Program-made: the position numbers and the translations under genes
The notes under the pieces: generated by a model
What the model saw: the letters and a program-made list of their open reading frames with translations, nothing else
What the model was told of the DNA's origin: nothing
Database searches by the model: none
NCBI GenBank assembly: GCA_003486645.1
Contig: DNGI01000438.1
Span: 1-29,343 of the forward strand
From: Cyanobacteria bacterium UBA11370
Lineage (GTDB): Bacteria; Cyanobacteriota; Cyanobacteriia; Cyanobacteriales; Coleofasciculaceae
DNA length: 29,343 nucleotides
Reading direction: 5' to 3'
Part shown: positions 1 to 10,200 of the stretch, piece by piece
How the letters are laid out: the number at the start of each line of letters is the position of its first letter
How positions within the stretch are numbered: position 1 is the first letter of the stretch

Positions 1-360
1 CTACGCGGACTGTCTTAAAACCCTTACCTTGCGGGTGCGAGTTTGTATAGCCTCAGACGTCGACGCTGTAGGCAATTTGCAACTTTGAGATCCACCCAAT
101 TGCTATTAGTAATTCTTGCTCCAAAATCCGCTTTAACAACTCTTTTTACGGCTAATAGTAAAGACGTTGCCTGTGCTAGTGCAGGACGGCAGAAGGAAAG
201 TGACCACCTGTCAGCGACAAGGGGGACAAGGGGGACAAGGGAGAGTTTTAGCTGGTCACTTATTTGTGCCACGTTGCACTAGTCTCTACAGGGTTTTGAC
301 AACCTTGATTAAAGGGTGTATATTAACCAGATTTGGTATCAAATAGGATTACTATAGATA
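1..360. other. Gap without a supported gene, left edge
   Basis: I find no gene here that I can support. Short open frames exist on both strands, but they run through the MITE-like element at 176-282 and encode low-complexity sequence made from its G-rich core. The part from 1 to 175 is AT/GC-mixed spacer that may be a dispersed repeat or remnant. No tRNA or other RNA gene was recognised. The stretch lies downstream of the Anbu-type peptidase. Confidence 0.5.
176..282. mobile_element. MITE-like element, copy 1 (107 bp)
   Basis: The element begins CTAGTGCA and ends TGCACTAG. The terminal inverted repeats extend imperfectly for about 30 bp and include a second perfect inner block, AGTGACCA (199-206) against TGGTCACT (253-260). 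The core is a G-rich tandem repeat of a GACAAGGGG-like 9-mer. A second copy lies at 20516-20630: the first 34 bases are identical, the right end is closely similar and the core differs. It encodes no transposase, so a miniature inverted-repeat element mobilised in trans is the natural reading. I see no clear target duplication. Confidence 0.7.
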
Positions 361-1128
361 TCAATCAATTAGGATATCCTCATGAGACTCCTGTAATGTT
401 GGTTGCCATTCAATATTCGGCATCGATTCAAATGCCTGACGCAGGGAATTTTCCCACAATTTACGAATCTTAGCTAGATAAGGATCTCCCAATCGTAGTT
501 GTAACTTCTGGCGAATCATAAACGTGCCAGCCTCATACATGATTAGGTCAATGGGAGGACCTACTGAAATATTAGATTTCATCGTCGAGTCGATAGAGAG
601 AAGAGCGCATTTTGCTACAGCTTCCAGGGACATATCATAACTGAGGGTACGGTCAAGAATTGGTTTGCCGTACTTGGTTTCTCCAATTTGTAGAAATGGC
701 GTTTCATGAGTGGCTTGAATGAAATTGCCTTGAGTGTAAACTAGATAAAGTTGTGGTTCTTCTCCCCTAACTTGACCCCCAACTAACAAACTGCATTGAT
801 AATCAATATGATCGCGCTCCATCCAGGGGCGATCTTGGTCTTGAATTTGCCGAATTTTATTGCCAATATAACGAGTTACCTCATACATATTGGGTAGGGA
901 ATGGAGATTCATTTCTTCCTGACTCTGAATATCCCGTTGCAAGCGCGTTAGCACTCCCTGAGTAATGGAGAGATTGCCTGCGGTACAAATTACAATAGCG
1001 CGTTCTCCTGGTACGGAAAAATCAAAGAGTTTTTTATAGGTGGAAATGTAGTCAACACCAGCGTTAGTCCGAGAGTCCGCAGCGAAGACTAAGCCGAAGC
1101 GATTGATGATACCTAGACAGTAAGTCAT
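361..1128 (-). CDS. Anbu-type proteasome-like peptidase (Ntn hydrolase)
   Basis: This is a 20S-proteasome beta-like protein of the Anbu type, expected to be a cytoplasmic Ntn-hydrolase whose N-terminal threonine is the nucleophile. The frame can be opened at a TTG at 1146, but the ATG at 1128 is the better start. It gives a 255-residue protein beginning Met-Thr-Tyr-Cys, so loss of Met exposes Thr1. From that Thr, Asp17 falls in the block AADSRTNAG, as in active beta subunits, and lysines 31 and 32 follow in STYKK. Other recognisable blocks are AIVICTAGNLS and LLVGGQ. The length fits Anbu proteins. In other bacteria Anbu genes often sit with alpha-E, ATP-grasp and transglutaminase genes; none is visible here. 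The gene stands alone between a repeat-rich gap and the spacer after ligA. The substrate is unknown. Family assignment is secure; Anbu over another proteasome-like class is likely. Confidence 0.88.
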   Translation of the reverse strand: MTYCLGIINRFGLVFAADSRTNAGVDYISTYKKLFDFSVPGERAIVICTAGNLSITQGVLTRLQRDIQSQEEMNLHSLPNMYEVTRYIGNKIRQIQDQDRPWMERDHIDYQCSLLVGGQVRGEEPQLYLVYTQGNFIQATHETPFLQIGETKYGKPILDRTLSYDMSLEAVAKCALLSIDSTMKSNISVGPPIDLIMYEAGTFMIRQKLQLRLGDPYLAKIRKLWENSLRQAFESMPNIEWQPTLQESHEDILID

Positions 1129-1689
1129 TGTATGCAAGATTTTCAATTTTAGATTTTGGATGCAAGGGTTTTGGATTTATTAACTCGATCTTCTTTGTTT
1201 CTAATCCCTAGTTTCTACCCCTGAAGGATAGGTTTTTTAGTTGGGTATCTTAATTCTCTGGGATTAGGTAGCGATCGCACTCAGTACAGAAGGGTTTCCC
1301 GGATTGGCTTGGCGGAAGGGGGAAGGGGAAAAGAGTGAAAGGCAATTTTTTTGTTTTCCACGCCTTTCTCCTTTTTCGTTTTACTTTTTGTTACATAGTT
1401 GTGTTTGTTTCCGCCTATCAGATCATCGAACTCAGGCGTATTTTCGTTGTCACCCATTTTGAGGGGCTGATTCATTCTACTGAGTTTGTGGGTTTGAATC
1501 TGGATAATTTGCGACCTGTTGCTCATCTCAGCCCGATTGTTTCTGTGCAATAGCTCTCTCGGGTTCCAGAGTAATGCTTGCCAGTGATTTTTTAATAAAC
1601 TATCCTCATAAAAATTCTCCTTATATCTAGCATTTTTATCCAATATATGCTATAGTGTGATAGATTAGAGAACTGTCAATACCCAAGCT
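1129..1689. other. 561-bp spacer with no convincing gene
   Basis: This is the spacer between ligA and the Anbu-type peptidase. It contains one HIP1 site (1271-1278). On the minus strand an open frame of about 120 codons spans 1281-1643, but it needs a TTG start, is rich in Lys/Asn/Gln and resembles no family I know. An AAGGAG motif inside it precedes an ATG in another frame that stops after five codons. A plus-strand frame at 1335-1553 (72 codons) overlaps it and is equally unrecognisable. The stretch could be a decayed gene. The promoter of the peptidase should lie near 1130-1280, but I see no clear -35/-10 pair. Confidence 0.4.
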
Positions 1690-3798
<2,109 letters not shown>

Positions 3799-3801
3799 TT
3801 A

Positions 3802-3806
3802 TCCTC
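3802..3806 (-). promoter_or_regulatory. Ribosome binding site fixing the GTG start of ligA
   Basis: GAGGA on the minus strand ends six bases before the GTG at 3793-3795. The only nearby ATG (3806-3808) overlaps this motif and is in another frame, so GTG is the start best supported. Confidence 0.6.
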
Positions 3807-3869
3807 ATGAACGGTAACTAGGGCTTGGTGTTTAGTTTCAGTTTAGCGTAAATTTATACCCAGATCCCC

Positions 3870-3902
3870 AGATCCCCGACTTCTTGAAGAAGTCGGGGAT
3901 CT
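3870..3902. repeat. Perfect 33-bp palindrome, possible terminator
   Basis: Two 16-bp arms, AGATCCCCGACTTCTT and its exact complement, flank a single central G. A partial direct copy (CAGATCCCC) sits just before it. It lies between the stop of the last pseudopilin gene (3923) and the start of ligA (3795), so its hairpin could end the pseudopilin transcript. There is no clear U-tract on the minus strand, so it may simply be a dispersed palindromic repeat. Confidence 0.7.
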
Positions 3903-3922
3903 TAATTTAATTCGTAGCTATT

Positions 3923-4519
3923 TTAATAACAATACTTCTTGTTGCTATTTGGTTTAGGATGTTCTTTGCCCATTCGTAAGGTTCCGATTAGAGTTGAAAC
4001 ATAAACACAGCGTTTAGTTTTGCTGTTGATATCAGTAATTAGAGTAATCTGTCCGGATTGTCCGTTCGTATTACCGTGATAGTTAAACTGAACTCGCCAA
4101 AGACCTGAATTTTTTTTTCTACCTGAACTATATAGTGTAGTTTCAGAAATGCCTTTATTATTTTTCTGTTTATCAATACGAATATTGTGCCCCAGATCAT
4201 GCCACTTAACATCTAGGGGCATAAATTGTTGGGATTCAGCAGGATGAACCGCTAACTGAACGACTTGATTGACTTCTCGAAAACTGACTTGCCAGGTTAT
4301 TTTATCGCGTTTGGCGTTACTTTGAGCGGCTTGCATAGCTCGATAAACTTGGTCTTGGGCGATGTTGAGAGACAGACGATCTACGAAACCAATCCAGCTA
4401 GGAATTGCGATCGCACTTAATATCCCGATGATTGCTACTAAAATTATCTGCTCAAGTAAGGTAAATCCAGCGGTTGATTTAGATTGAATTTTTGGGGTTG
4501 ATTTACTATTTCGTTGCAT
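3923..4519 (-). CDS. GspH/FimT-like pseudopilin (distal paralogue)
   Basis: A 198-residue type IV pilin-like protein. A short basic leader ends at Gly18, then the class III signal FTLLE with mature Phe1 and Glu5 leads into a hydrophobic helix ending AIAIPSW. PilD-type prepilin peptidase should cleave after Gly18, and the protein should enter a pilus or type II secretion-like pseudopilus. It shares with the gene at 4719-5468 the pattern PSWxGFV, an A(M/L)QxAQS(N/Q)AK-type helix, a W-x-(N/D)-L-G block and a C-terminal RCV..STLIG segment with a distal Cys. The two therefore look like old tandem duplicates. GGTGA lies eight bases before the ATG. It is separated from the rest of the hps-like cluster by about 200 bp holding a terminator-like hairpin and a palindrome, so it may be transcribed separately. 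HpsD-like identity is possible but not shown. Confidence 0.85.
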   Translation of the reverse strand: MQRNSKSTPKIQSKSTAGFTLLEQIILVAIIGILSAIAIPSWIGFVDRLSLNIAQDQVYRAMQAAQSNAKRDKITWQVSFREVNQVVQLAVHPAESQQFMPLDVKWHDLGHNIRIDKQKNNKGISETTLYSSGRKKNSGLWRVQFNYHGNTNGQSGQITLITDINSKTKRCVYVSTLIGTLRMGKEHPKPNSNKKYCY

Positions 4520-4554
4520 TCGGAATTCACCCTAATTAAGTTACGGCAATCCTG

Positions 4555-4581
4555 TAGAGACGTTGCATTGCAACGTCTCTA
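4555..4581. repeat. Dispersed palindrome, copy A
   Basis: A perfect 27-bp palindrome has 13-bp arms TAGAGACGTTGCA and a single central T. The same core recurs at 13196-13226 with longer arms, and a diverged version lies inside ligA at 3018-3045. It sits 36 bp upstream of the start of the distal pseudopilin gene. Confidence 0.85.
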
Positions 4582-4652
4582 GATGTGGTATGTGATTCCG
4601 AATTTAATTGGATTCTTTACAACGAAAACAGGGTGAAAGTTCGGAATAGCAA

Positions 4653-4682
4653 AAAACCCTGATTTTTCTGTGTCAGGGTTTT
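4653..4682 (-). terminator. Hairpin terminator after a pseudopilin gene
   Basis: A 10-bp perfect stem, AAAACCCTGA against TCAGGGTTTT, has a 10-base loop. On the minus strand the stem begins 37 bases past the stop at 4719 and its 3' arm ends in a run of T. The A/T ends make it usable in either direction. It probably ends or attenuates the hpsA-led transcript before the last pseudopilin gene. Confidence 0.55.
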
Positions 4683-4718
4683 CGCGGTTGTGTGTTGATT
4701 GAGTTTTGGGTTAGGGTG

Positions 4719-5468
4719 TTAGGGGGGTAAGGGACAACCTTGCTTGTTATTTGTAGCGTCGTATTTGCCTCGACCTGTTTGCATTGAGCCTATCAGAGTT
4801 TTTATTTTTACACAGCGAACTCCACCGGAGAGGGCTTTTGTAGAGTCACTGGGATTTGGTACAGCGACACTAATGATTAAACCTTCATCAGCACCCAGGT
4901 TTGCTCCAGATTCCAGATTTCCTTCGTGATCGAAGACAATTGTCCTTTCCTTATTGTTCAAGTCGCAACTCATTGAACCAGAGTTTTGACTTGTGTTATT
5001 TCTTTGAGTATTCGTTTCTCTAAGGTTAGAACATAGCAAAACTTGATCTTTCTTGAGTTGTAGTTCCTTCCCCAAATTCTGCCACGACTCCTCTTCTACG
5101 TCAGTTTTAGTATCTTGAGTACCGACAAATGTTGTGGTAGGATAGCTAGCAATCTGAGGAGTTCCGTCTTTCATTCTAAAGCTAACGCTGTAATCTTGTT
5201 TTGTTTTTTTCGCCTGACTCTGTGCTTCTTGAAGTGCCCTAAAAATCGCGTCATTGATAGTACCCACTCGGCGCTGTTGTACAAACCCAAACCAGCTAGG
5301 AGCGGCGATCGCTGCTAAAATCGCAATCATTAGTACGACTACGACTACTTCTATTAACGTGAAGCCAGAATCGTATTGTTTTGATGAACACTCGGAGAGT
5401 TCCCGTTTAGCTTTTGCTAGGGTTAGTTTTGAGTGGCGTATTTGTTTTAATGCAGCAGAACCAAACAT
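4719..5468 (-). CDS. GspH/FimT-like pseudopilin (proximal paralogue)
   Basis: A 249-residue pseudopilin. The leader is long for a prepilin (35 residues), ending SGFTLIE with cleavage expected after Gly35 and Glu5 in the mature form. A hydrophobic helix of about 20 residues ends AAIAAPSWFGFV, then comes a coiled stem (FRALQEAQSQAKK) and a variable beta-rich head. Cys residues include one in a VLLCSNL segment, one in MSCDL and two at the C-terminus (RCVKIKTLIG and QGCPLPP). The C-terminal pair is shared with the paralogue at 3923-4519. GAGAGGT lies just upstream of the ATG. The gene follows hpsC by 56 bp and is probably in the same operon. The head carries the position usually filled by HpsD in hps loci, but I cannot confirm that name. 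Confidence 0.87.
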   Translation of the reverse strand: MFGSAALKQIRHSKLTLAKAKRELSECSSKQYDSGFTLIEVVVVVLMIAILAAIAAPSWFGFVQQRRVGTINDAIFRALQEAQSQAKKTKQDYSVSFRMKDGTPQIASYPTTTFVGTQDTKTDVEEESWQNLGKELQLKKDQVLLCSNLRETNTQRNNTSQNSGSMSCDLNNKERTIVFDHEGNLESGANLGADEGLIISVAVPNPSDSTKALSGGVRCVKIKTLIGSMQTGRGKYDATNNKQGCPLPP

Positions 5469-5524
5469 TTTACCTCTCCGATAGTACTAATTCAAAACTG
5501 GCAAAAATTATTGTTAAGATAAAC

Positions 5525-6529
5525 TCAATTATTGGAGAATGTGTTTGTTAACCCCCCACTCCCTGTAACTTCTATTTTAGCGGTAGGGTAAAAAGCTGCT
5601 CTGCTTTCTTTATATTGATTATCTTGATTCTCAATTCGTGCGTAGGCGTTTCCTCTCAAGAAGACTTTAGCTGTATTTTTAGAAGAGTAAACGCAAGCAT
5701 AAAAGCTATAGGTGCTTGGATTCGATGGAACCTTCTGCCATTCTGGATCAACGGTGGGATCTGAATCTGCTGGACAATCTTCTTTAGGAAAGTTGCCCGC
5801 TGTACTCTGATCAATGTAATCAATCAGTACAAGTGGAGATTTTGTATAAGCTTCACCACTGTTTTCCCAGTTTTCCATCCTTTCACGCAGTGTATCTCCT
5901 TGTAGTTCAGTCAGCTTAAACACAAAACCTTTATCTCGACCTATTTTGTCATCAGTTGGGTCTACATAAATTCCATCAGCATCTCTTACACCATCTTGAA
6001 TTTCAAATCGGGTAATTCGAGCAGCGTTAGACCACGTACCATTATCGCCGCCATCATTGACTAAGTAGTAGGCAACTAGTGCGTACACAAAAGCATCATT
6101 GCAATTAGTGATACACTTAGAAGACAAGTCTTCTGATATAGCATTGTGTATAATTTTTCGCTTCCAAAATACCAAGACAGGAACATGATTAGCAGGAAGT
6201 GGTTTTAATTCGTCTTTAATTTCATTGAGTCCTTGTGCATCATAAATATAGACAGCCTGCTGCAAGTCTCTCGCAATATAATCTGCGGCTGACTGAAGTT
6301 CCTGCTCTGAAGCAGCTTTGGCTTGCTCTTTGCGATCTGTTTGGAGAATGTTAACCATTAATCCTAAGATAGGCGCAATGATTAATGCTGCCATTATGAT
6401 GGCAACTAATAGCTCAATTAAGGTAAAACCAACCTCTTTAGCGGATGCCTTGTAACCTTTCCCCTGAGCCATTAGCAGGAATTTTACACTTGTTATCAGG
6501 CTATTGGTTTTTCTTTGGCTAGTAGGCAT
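5525..6529 (-). CDS. hpsC: Hormogonium polysaccharide pseudopilin HpsC-like
   Basis: A 334-residue pseudopilin with a GspJ/PilW-like build. After a 34-residue leader comes the class III signal KEVG|FTLIELLVAI with mature Glu5, then a hydrophobic helix and an amphipathic stem ending in a Gln/Ala-rich helix (ASEQELQSAADYIARDLQQA). The large globular head has Cys pairs (KCITNC) and single Cys in KEDCPAD and YACVYSS. The start at 6529 is supported by AGGTGA eight bases upstream; an internal ATG (6472) would shorten the leader but lacks such a site. It sits 49 bp downstream of hpsB. In Nostoc punctiforme hps loci, a gene of this type follows hpsA and hpsB and is needed for polysaccharide export and gliding. 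The name rests on operon order and family resemblance. Confidence 0.85.
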   Translation of the reverse strand: MPTSQRKTNSLITSVKFLLMAQGKGYKASAKEVGFTLIELLVAIIMAALIIAPILGLMVNILQTDRKEQAKAASEQELQSAADYIARDLQQAVYIYDAQGLNEIKDELKPLPANHVPVLVFWKRKIIHNAISEDLSSKCITNCNDAFVYALVAYYLVNDGGDNGTWSNAARITRFEIQDGVRDADGIYVDPTDDKIGRDKGFVFKLTELQGDTLRERMENWENSGEAYTKSPLVLIDYIDQSTAGNFPKEDCPADSDPTVDPEWQKVPSNPSTYSFYACVYSSKNTAKVFLRGNAYARIENQDNQYKESRAAFYPTAKIEVTGSGGLTNTFSNN

Positions 6530-6578
6530 GGTCTTTCACCTAATATTTCAGCTATCTTAACTATCACAATTTAATTGC

Positions 6579-7283
6579 CTAATTGCAGCTTTGGGCAGCC
6601 TCAGTAGCCGTCTTCCCCTGAGCAATTGCAATGCGTTCACACAAGTCTTTAAAAGTTGTTCCGTCTTCTCCATTGGTCATAATTTCTGTAGTCATTTTCA
6701 CCAACGGTGGTACTTTTTTGTTCAATCCTGTACCTCCAGCGAAAGAAGCGGCTGTTCCCTCGCTACCTACCCCTGGTAAGAACTCTTCTGTGTCGCTGCT
6801 AAAGGCATCAGCACGATAAACTCGAAGTCCTAAAAGGTAGCCTTTTTCTGCCATTTCTTCGTTAGTTGCTCCGGTTGGGGCGGGATGGTATCCAGCAGCT
6901 TGGACGACCATATCTTTCAGGCTGGTATTAGTACATCTATTATCCCCGTCACCGTCTATGCAGTAGAGGTTCGTATTGCAGTACTCTTGATTGTCGCAGT
7001 TTAAGCTTGACCCACTGGGAGCAGCAATATTCGTAAGCTCAGTATTGCTAATAGGTGGAGCAGGAATTGTACCGGAACGGACACCATCAAGGTAAGATTT
7101 AGCAGCAAGGCTGGCTAATTCCACCCGCTTGGCTTGTACCCTAGTCGCTACTGAGAGAGCTAAGACGGGTGCGATCGCAATCATCAAAATACTAGCTACC
7201 ACTACTGCCATCAACGACTCGATAATCGTGAAACCTGACTCGGTTGATCGGGAGTGATTGTTCTGAGGTTTGGTTCTCATCAT
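6579..7283 (-). CDS. hpsB: Hormogonium polysaccharide pseudopilin HpsB-like
   Basis: A 234-residue pseudopilin with a GspI/PilV-like N-terminus: leader of 17 residues, then G|FTIIESLMAVVVAS with Glu5 and a single hydrophobic helix to about residue 45. The head contains a Cys-rich stretch (Cys96, 102, 108, 117) wrapped around DGDGD (110-114), which could bind calcium as some pseudopilin heads do; that is inference. A further Cys pair lies near the C-terminus (DLCERI, QSCN). Its ATG is two bases after the stop of hpsA, so translation is probably coupled. The likely role is a minor pseudopilin in the complex that exports hormogonium polysaccharide. Confidence 0.86.
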   Translation of the reverse strand: MMRTKPQNNHSRSTESGFTIIESLMAVVVASILMIAIAPVLALSVATRVQAKRVELASLAAKSYLDGVRSGTIPAPPISNTELTNIAAPSGSSLNCDNQEYCNTNLYCIDGDGDNRCTNTSLKDMVVQAAGYHPAPTGATNEEMAEKGYLLGLRVYRADAFSSDTEEFLPGVGSEGTAASFAGGTGLNKKVPPLVKMTTEIMTNGEDGTTFKDLCERIAIAQGKTATEAAQSCN

Positions 7284-7285
7284 TG

Positions 7286-10200
7286 TCAGCCACCTGTTTT
7301 TGCGTCACAGAATTTTTGAAGTTGTGCATCTCTATTAATGGCATTTTTATTACCATTTACCGTTTTGGCACAGAGTAAGGTTCTCACCCAATCATCATCT
7401 CGACTTACTTCCCGGAAAAACTCGTTAGGATCATCTACAAATGACAGGCTGAATTGTTGCGAGAAGAGGTCTGGAGACTGAGATAGCAACCCTACATCAA
7501 AACCCCATTGTCGTTTAGGTGCAATAAAGTAGGGAAGTTTACCAATATTGGGTCTAGCTGCATAAGCACTCTCCCCAGTTGTGTACATTTGCGGATCTCC
7601 AAAAAGACCTCCAAGAGCTGGGACTGCTAAATTGGGTCTTGTAGACCACCAGGGGGCTGTAGCGTATTCACTGCGTTTCAATTGAATAAATGAACCCGTG
7701 ATATTCGTCGCAAATTTTACCTTATCGTCAGCCGGTGTTGCCCAATTTTCAAGGAAGTGGGGTAGATTCGCTAAACCTCCATTGAGATCGGCATCAAAGG
7801 CAGCACTTTGTGGGCGTGAAGGGTTGTCACCTGTTGCCATGACCATATTGAAGGTGGTATCACCACTTGCTCGTGACAGCCATTGGGTTTTTGCAACTAG
7901 CTCTGAGTTGTTTCTGAGTGCAAGAAGGCCTCCTGAGCCGGGTCCTTGAGTTGTAACCTGTAGCTGTAGGGTAGGCACTAAGAGAGGTTGAGCTTTACGT
8001 CGATCTACACCATCAGCATTAGTTGCAGCATCTTGTCCAGCACGGTTTCCAGCACCCAGAACCTGCTCGTCAGCGAAGAATAATCTTCGGTCATTAACAT
8101 AAACTGAATTAGCAGGGTCGTAAGGGTTTGCACCAGCAGCATCGTCTGTTGTCCGAAACCATAGGTTGTTAGCAACAAGGCTAGGTCTAGTAGCATTATA
8201 GTTAACGCAAGCGCGACCATTAACTGCACCGCCAGTACCGTAGCTATAGCAATTTATTACGTTACCAGCGCCGATTCCTAAAGGAATCGGTAAATTATTG
8301 TGCAGAATCAAGTCGTCTTGAGTGGCTCCAGCAGCAGTAATTCGTGCAAAGGCAACCCGTCGAGGAAAGCGCCTAAGAGCAGTATCTTCTGGTGGTCTAG
8401 CTGTCGTACCTGCTCGATGGTCTGCTATATTAAACACCGTTGTAGCTGCTGGTGGAGTAGTAATCAGAGCTGATGCCCTTGTACCTGCTCCCGGATTAAC
8501 AAACCAATCATTTGGACCACAATCAGAAACAGGGAGTCTCACACAGACTTCCATGAGATACTCTGGAGTGTTTGCTCGCCGTTGAATCGGAGTGATGAAG
8601 TTATTGAAGTAGGAACTGTTAATCGCGTCTGGGTTTGGTGGACTAACTTTGGAGTAGACGTTGCCTTGAAGTGGATTAAGATTTACTGAAGGAAAGCCAG
8701 TCCGAATAGAATCTTTAAGAAAGCTAAACCCACCACTGCTCAAACCACTGGTGACAAAGTTGTTATCAAAGAAACCATTTCGCAAACGAGCGTTCTCAAT
8801 ATCTTGAGCTGAGGCTATATCATTAACAGGAGCAGCATTATTTGGGTTGGTGATATTGTCAATTTGGTTATTTCTCAGGTCATAATCACCCTCATTGCGG
8901 AAACCAAATCGGAACCCATCAGAAAGCAAGGTTACAGCATCTGAAACTATTGTTGCAGGTCGCCATTGGTCGCCTACTCCACAGCTACCCGTCGGGAGTC
9001 GTGGATCATCTTGGCGGCAAGCGAAGTTGTCATCAAGATTCTCCGTCTTGCGAGCATAAAAATCACTCCAATCAGAATCTAATCGATCATCTTGAGTGCC
9101 GTTTTTAAACTCTTCAACTCGATTCCCACCCGATTGATGAAGGTTAAAGTTCCCCTGTACATACACGGGCAAGTCAGATGCTAAAATCAAACCCTTCTCT
9201 TCTGCTGCATACGTCGTTCTACGATCTAGCCGTTGACCATTAACAAGCAGAATCCCATTGGGACGGCGAGTTGGGTCGAGTCGGAAGTCCCTTGCACTAC
9301 TTTTAAGAGTGAACGTAACTTCATCGGGTAGAGCCGTTTGATCCGGCAAGGCATCTTCTCGTGTAGCGTAGATAATGCCACTATTGGGAAGCAAAAACTC
9401 ACCAGCACCTCTTGGCGTTGTACGAAGCATACCCAAATCGATAGCAGTGGCGCGAATTTCTAGAGGCTGACGCTGCTCTAGGGGTAGGTCATAGTTGCTG
9501 TTTGCGAGTGTAGTTACTCCTTGCCTATTTATTGGGTTGTCCGGAGTAATTGCTGCATCTGGATCGAAATCGACCTCTGGATTATAGGTAGCTTCTATTG
9601 ATTTGATTTGTCTGCCATCAAGAAATGCAACTTCCTGAATTGCACCATGAGGAATTACAGCATCGTCAGGAGCAAGATTACCATCTAAAATTTGCAGACC
9701 ACAGGAAGCACTATCAATAGCCGCTTGTTGTGCTAGAGAACGATCAGCTGCTGGCGTATCCATGGCATCTCTCAGGAGCTGATTAACTCGCCGCCCGTTA
9801 GGATAAAACAGGTTGGCTTGATAGTTCAAGTCAGGATCTGGGGAGACCGCAGCAAAGGGTGCGTAGGTAATGCCGTTGAGGGAGTTGGGGGCGACCTGCC
9901 GAGAATTCTGCCGCTCTAGAGCGCTTATTCCTGGAGTTCCTTGTATGTTTGGAGTCTCGTATCCAGCATTACGATAGTTCCCATTGGCTAATATACCGCT
10001 AACATCAAAGTCATCGTCGTTTCCTAGGTCTTGACCAGCAAAGTTCTCTACGTTTCTAGCTGTGTCCCTATTCGTCGGGTCGTAGAAGGTGCTTACACAA
10101 GCAATTGGCTGTGAAGTGCCGTAGAAATAAACGGCTGTAGCTCGCATCTTTAAGAAGGGACGCTCATCTCCATGTGCATCGACTGGGAATCCATTTGGTA

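Noticed and set aside
24..272. Open frame of 82 codons on the minus strand, and an overlapping plus-strand frame
   Set aside because: Both run through the MITE-like element and its G-rich repeat; no recognisable family, no ribosome site. Most likely repeat-derived.
1281..1643. Minus-strand open frame of 120 codons, TTG start
   Set aside because: Unrecognised, biased composition, conflicting overlapping plus-strand frame and no ribosome site at its start. Kept only as a note in the spacer entry.
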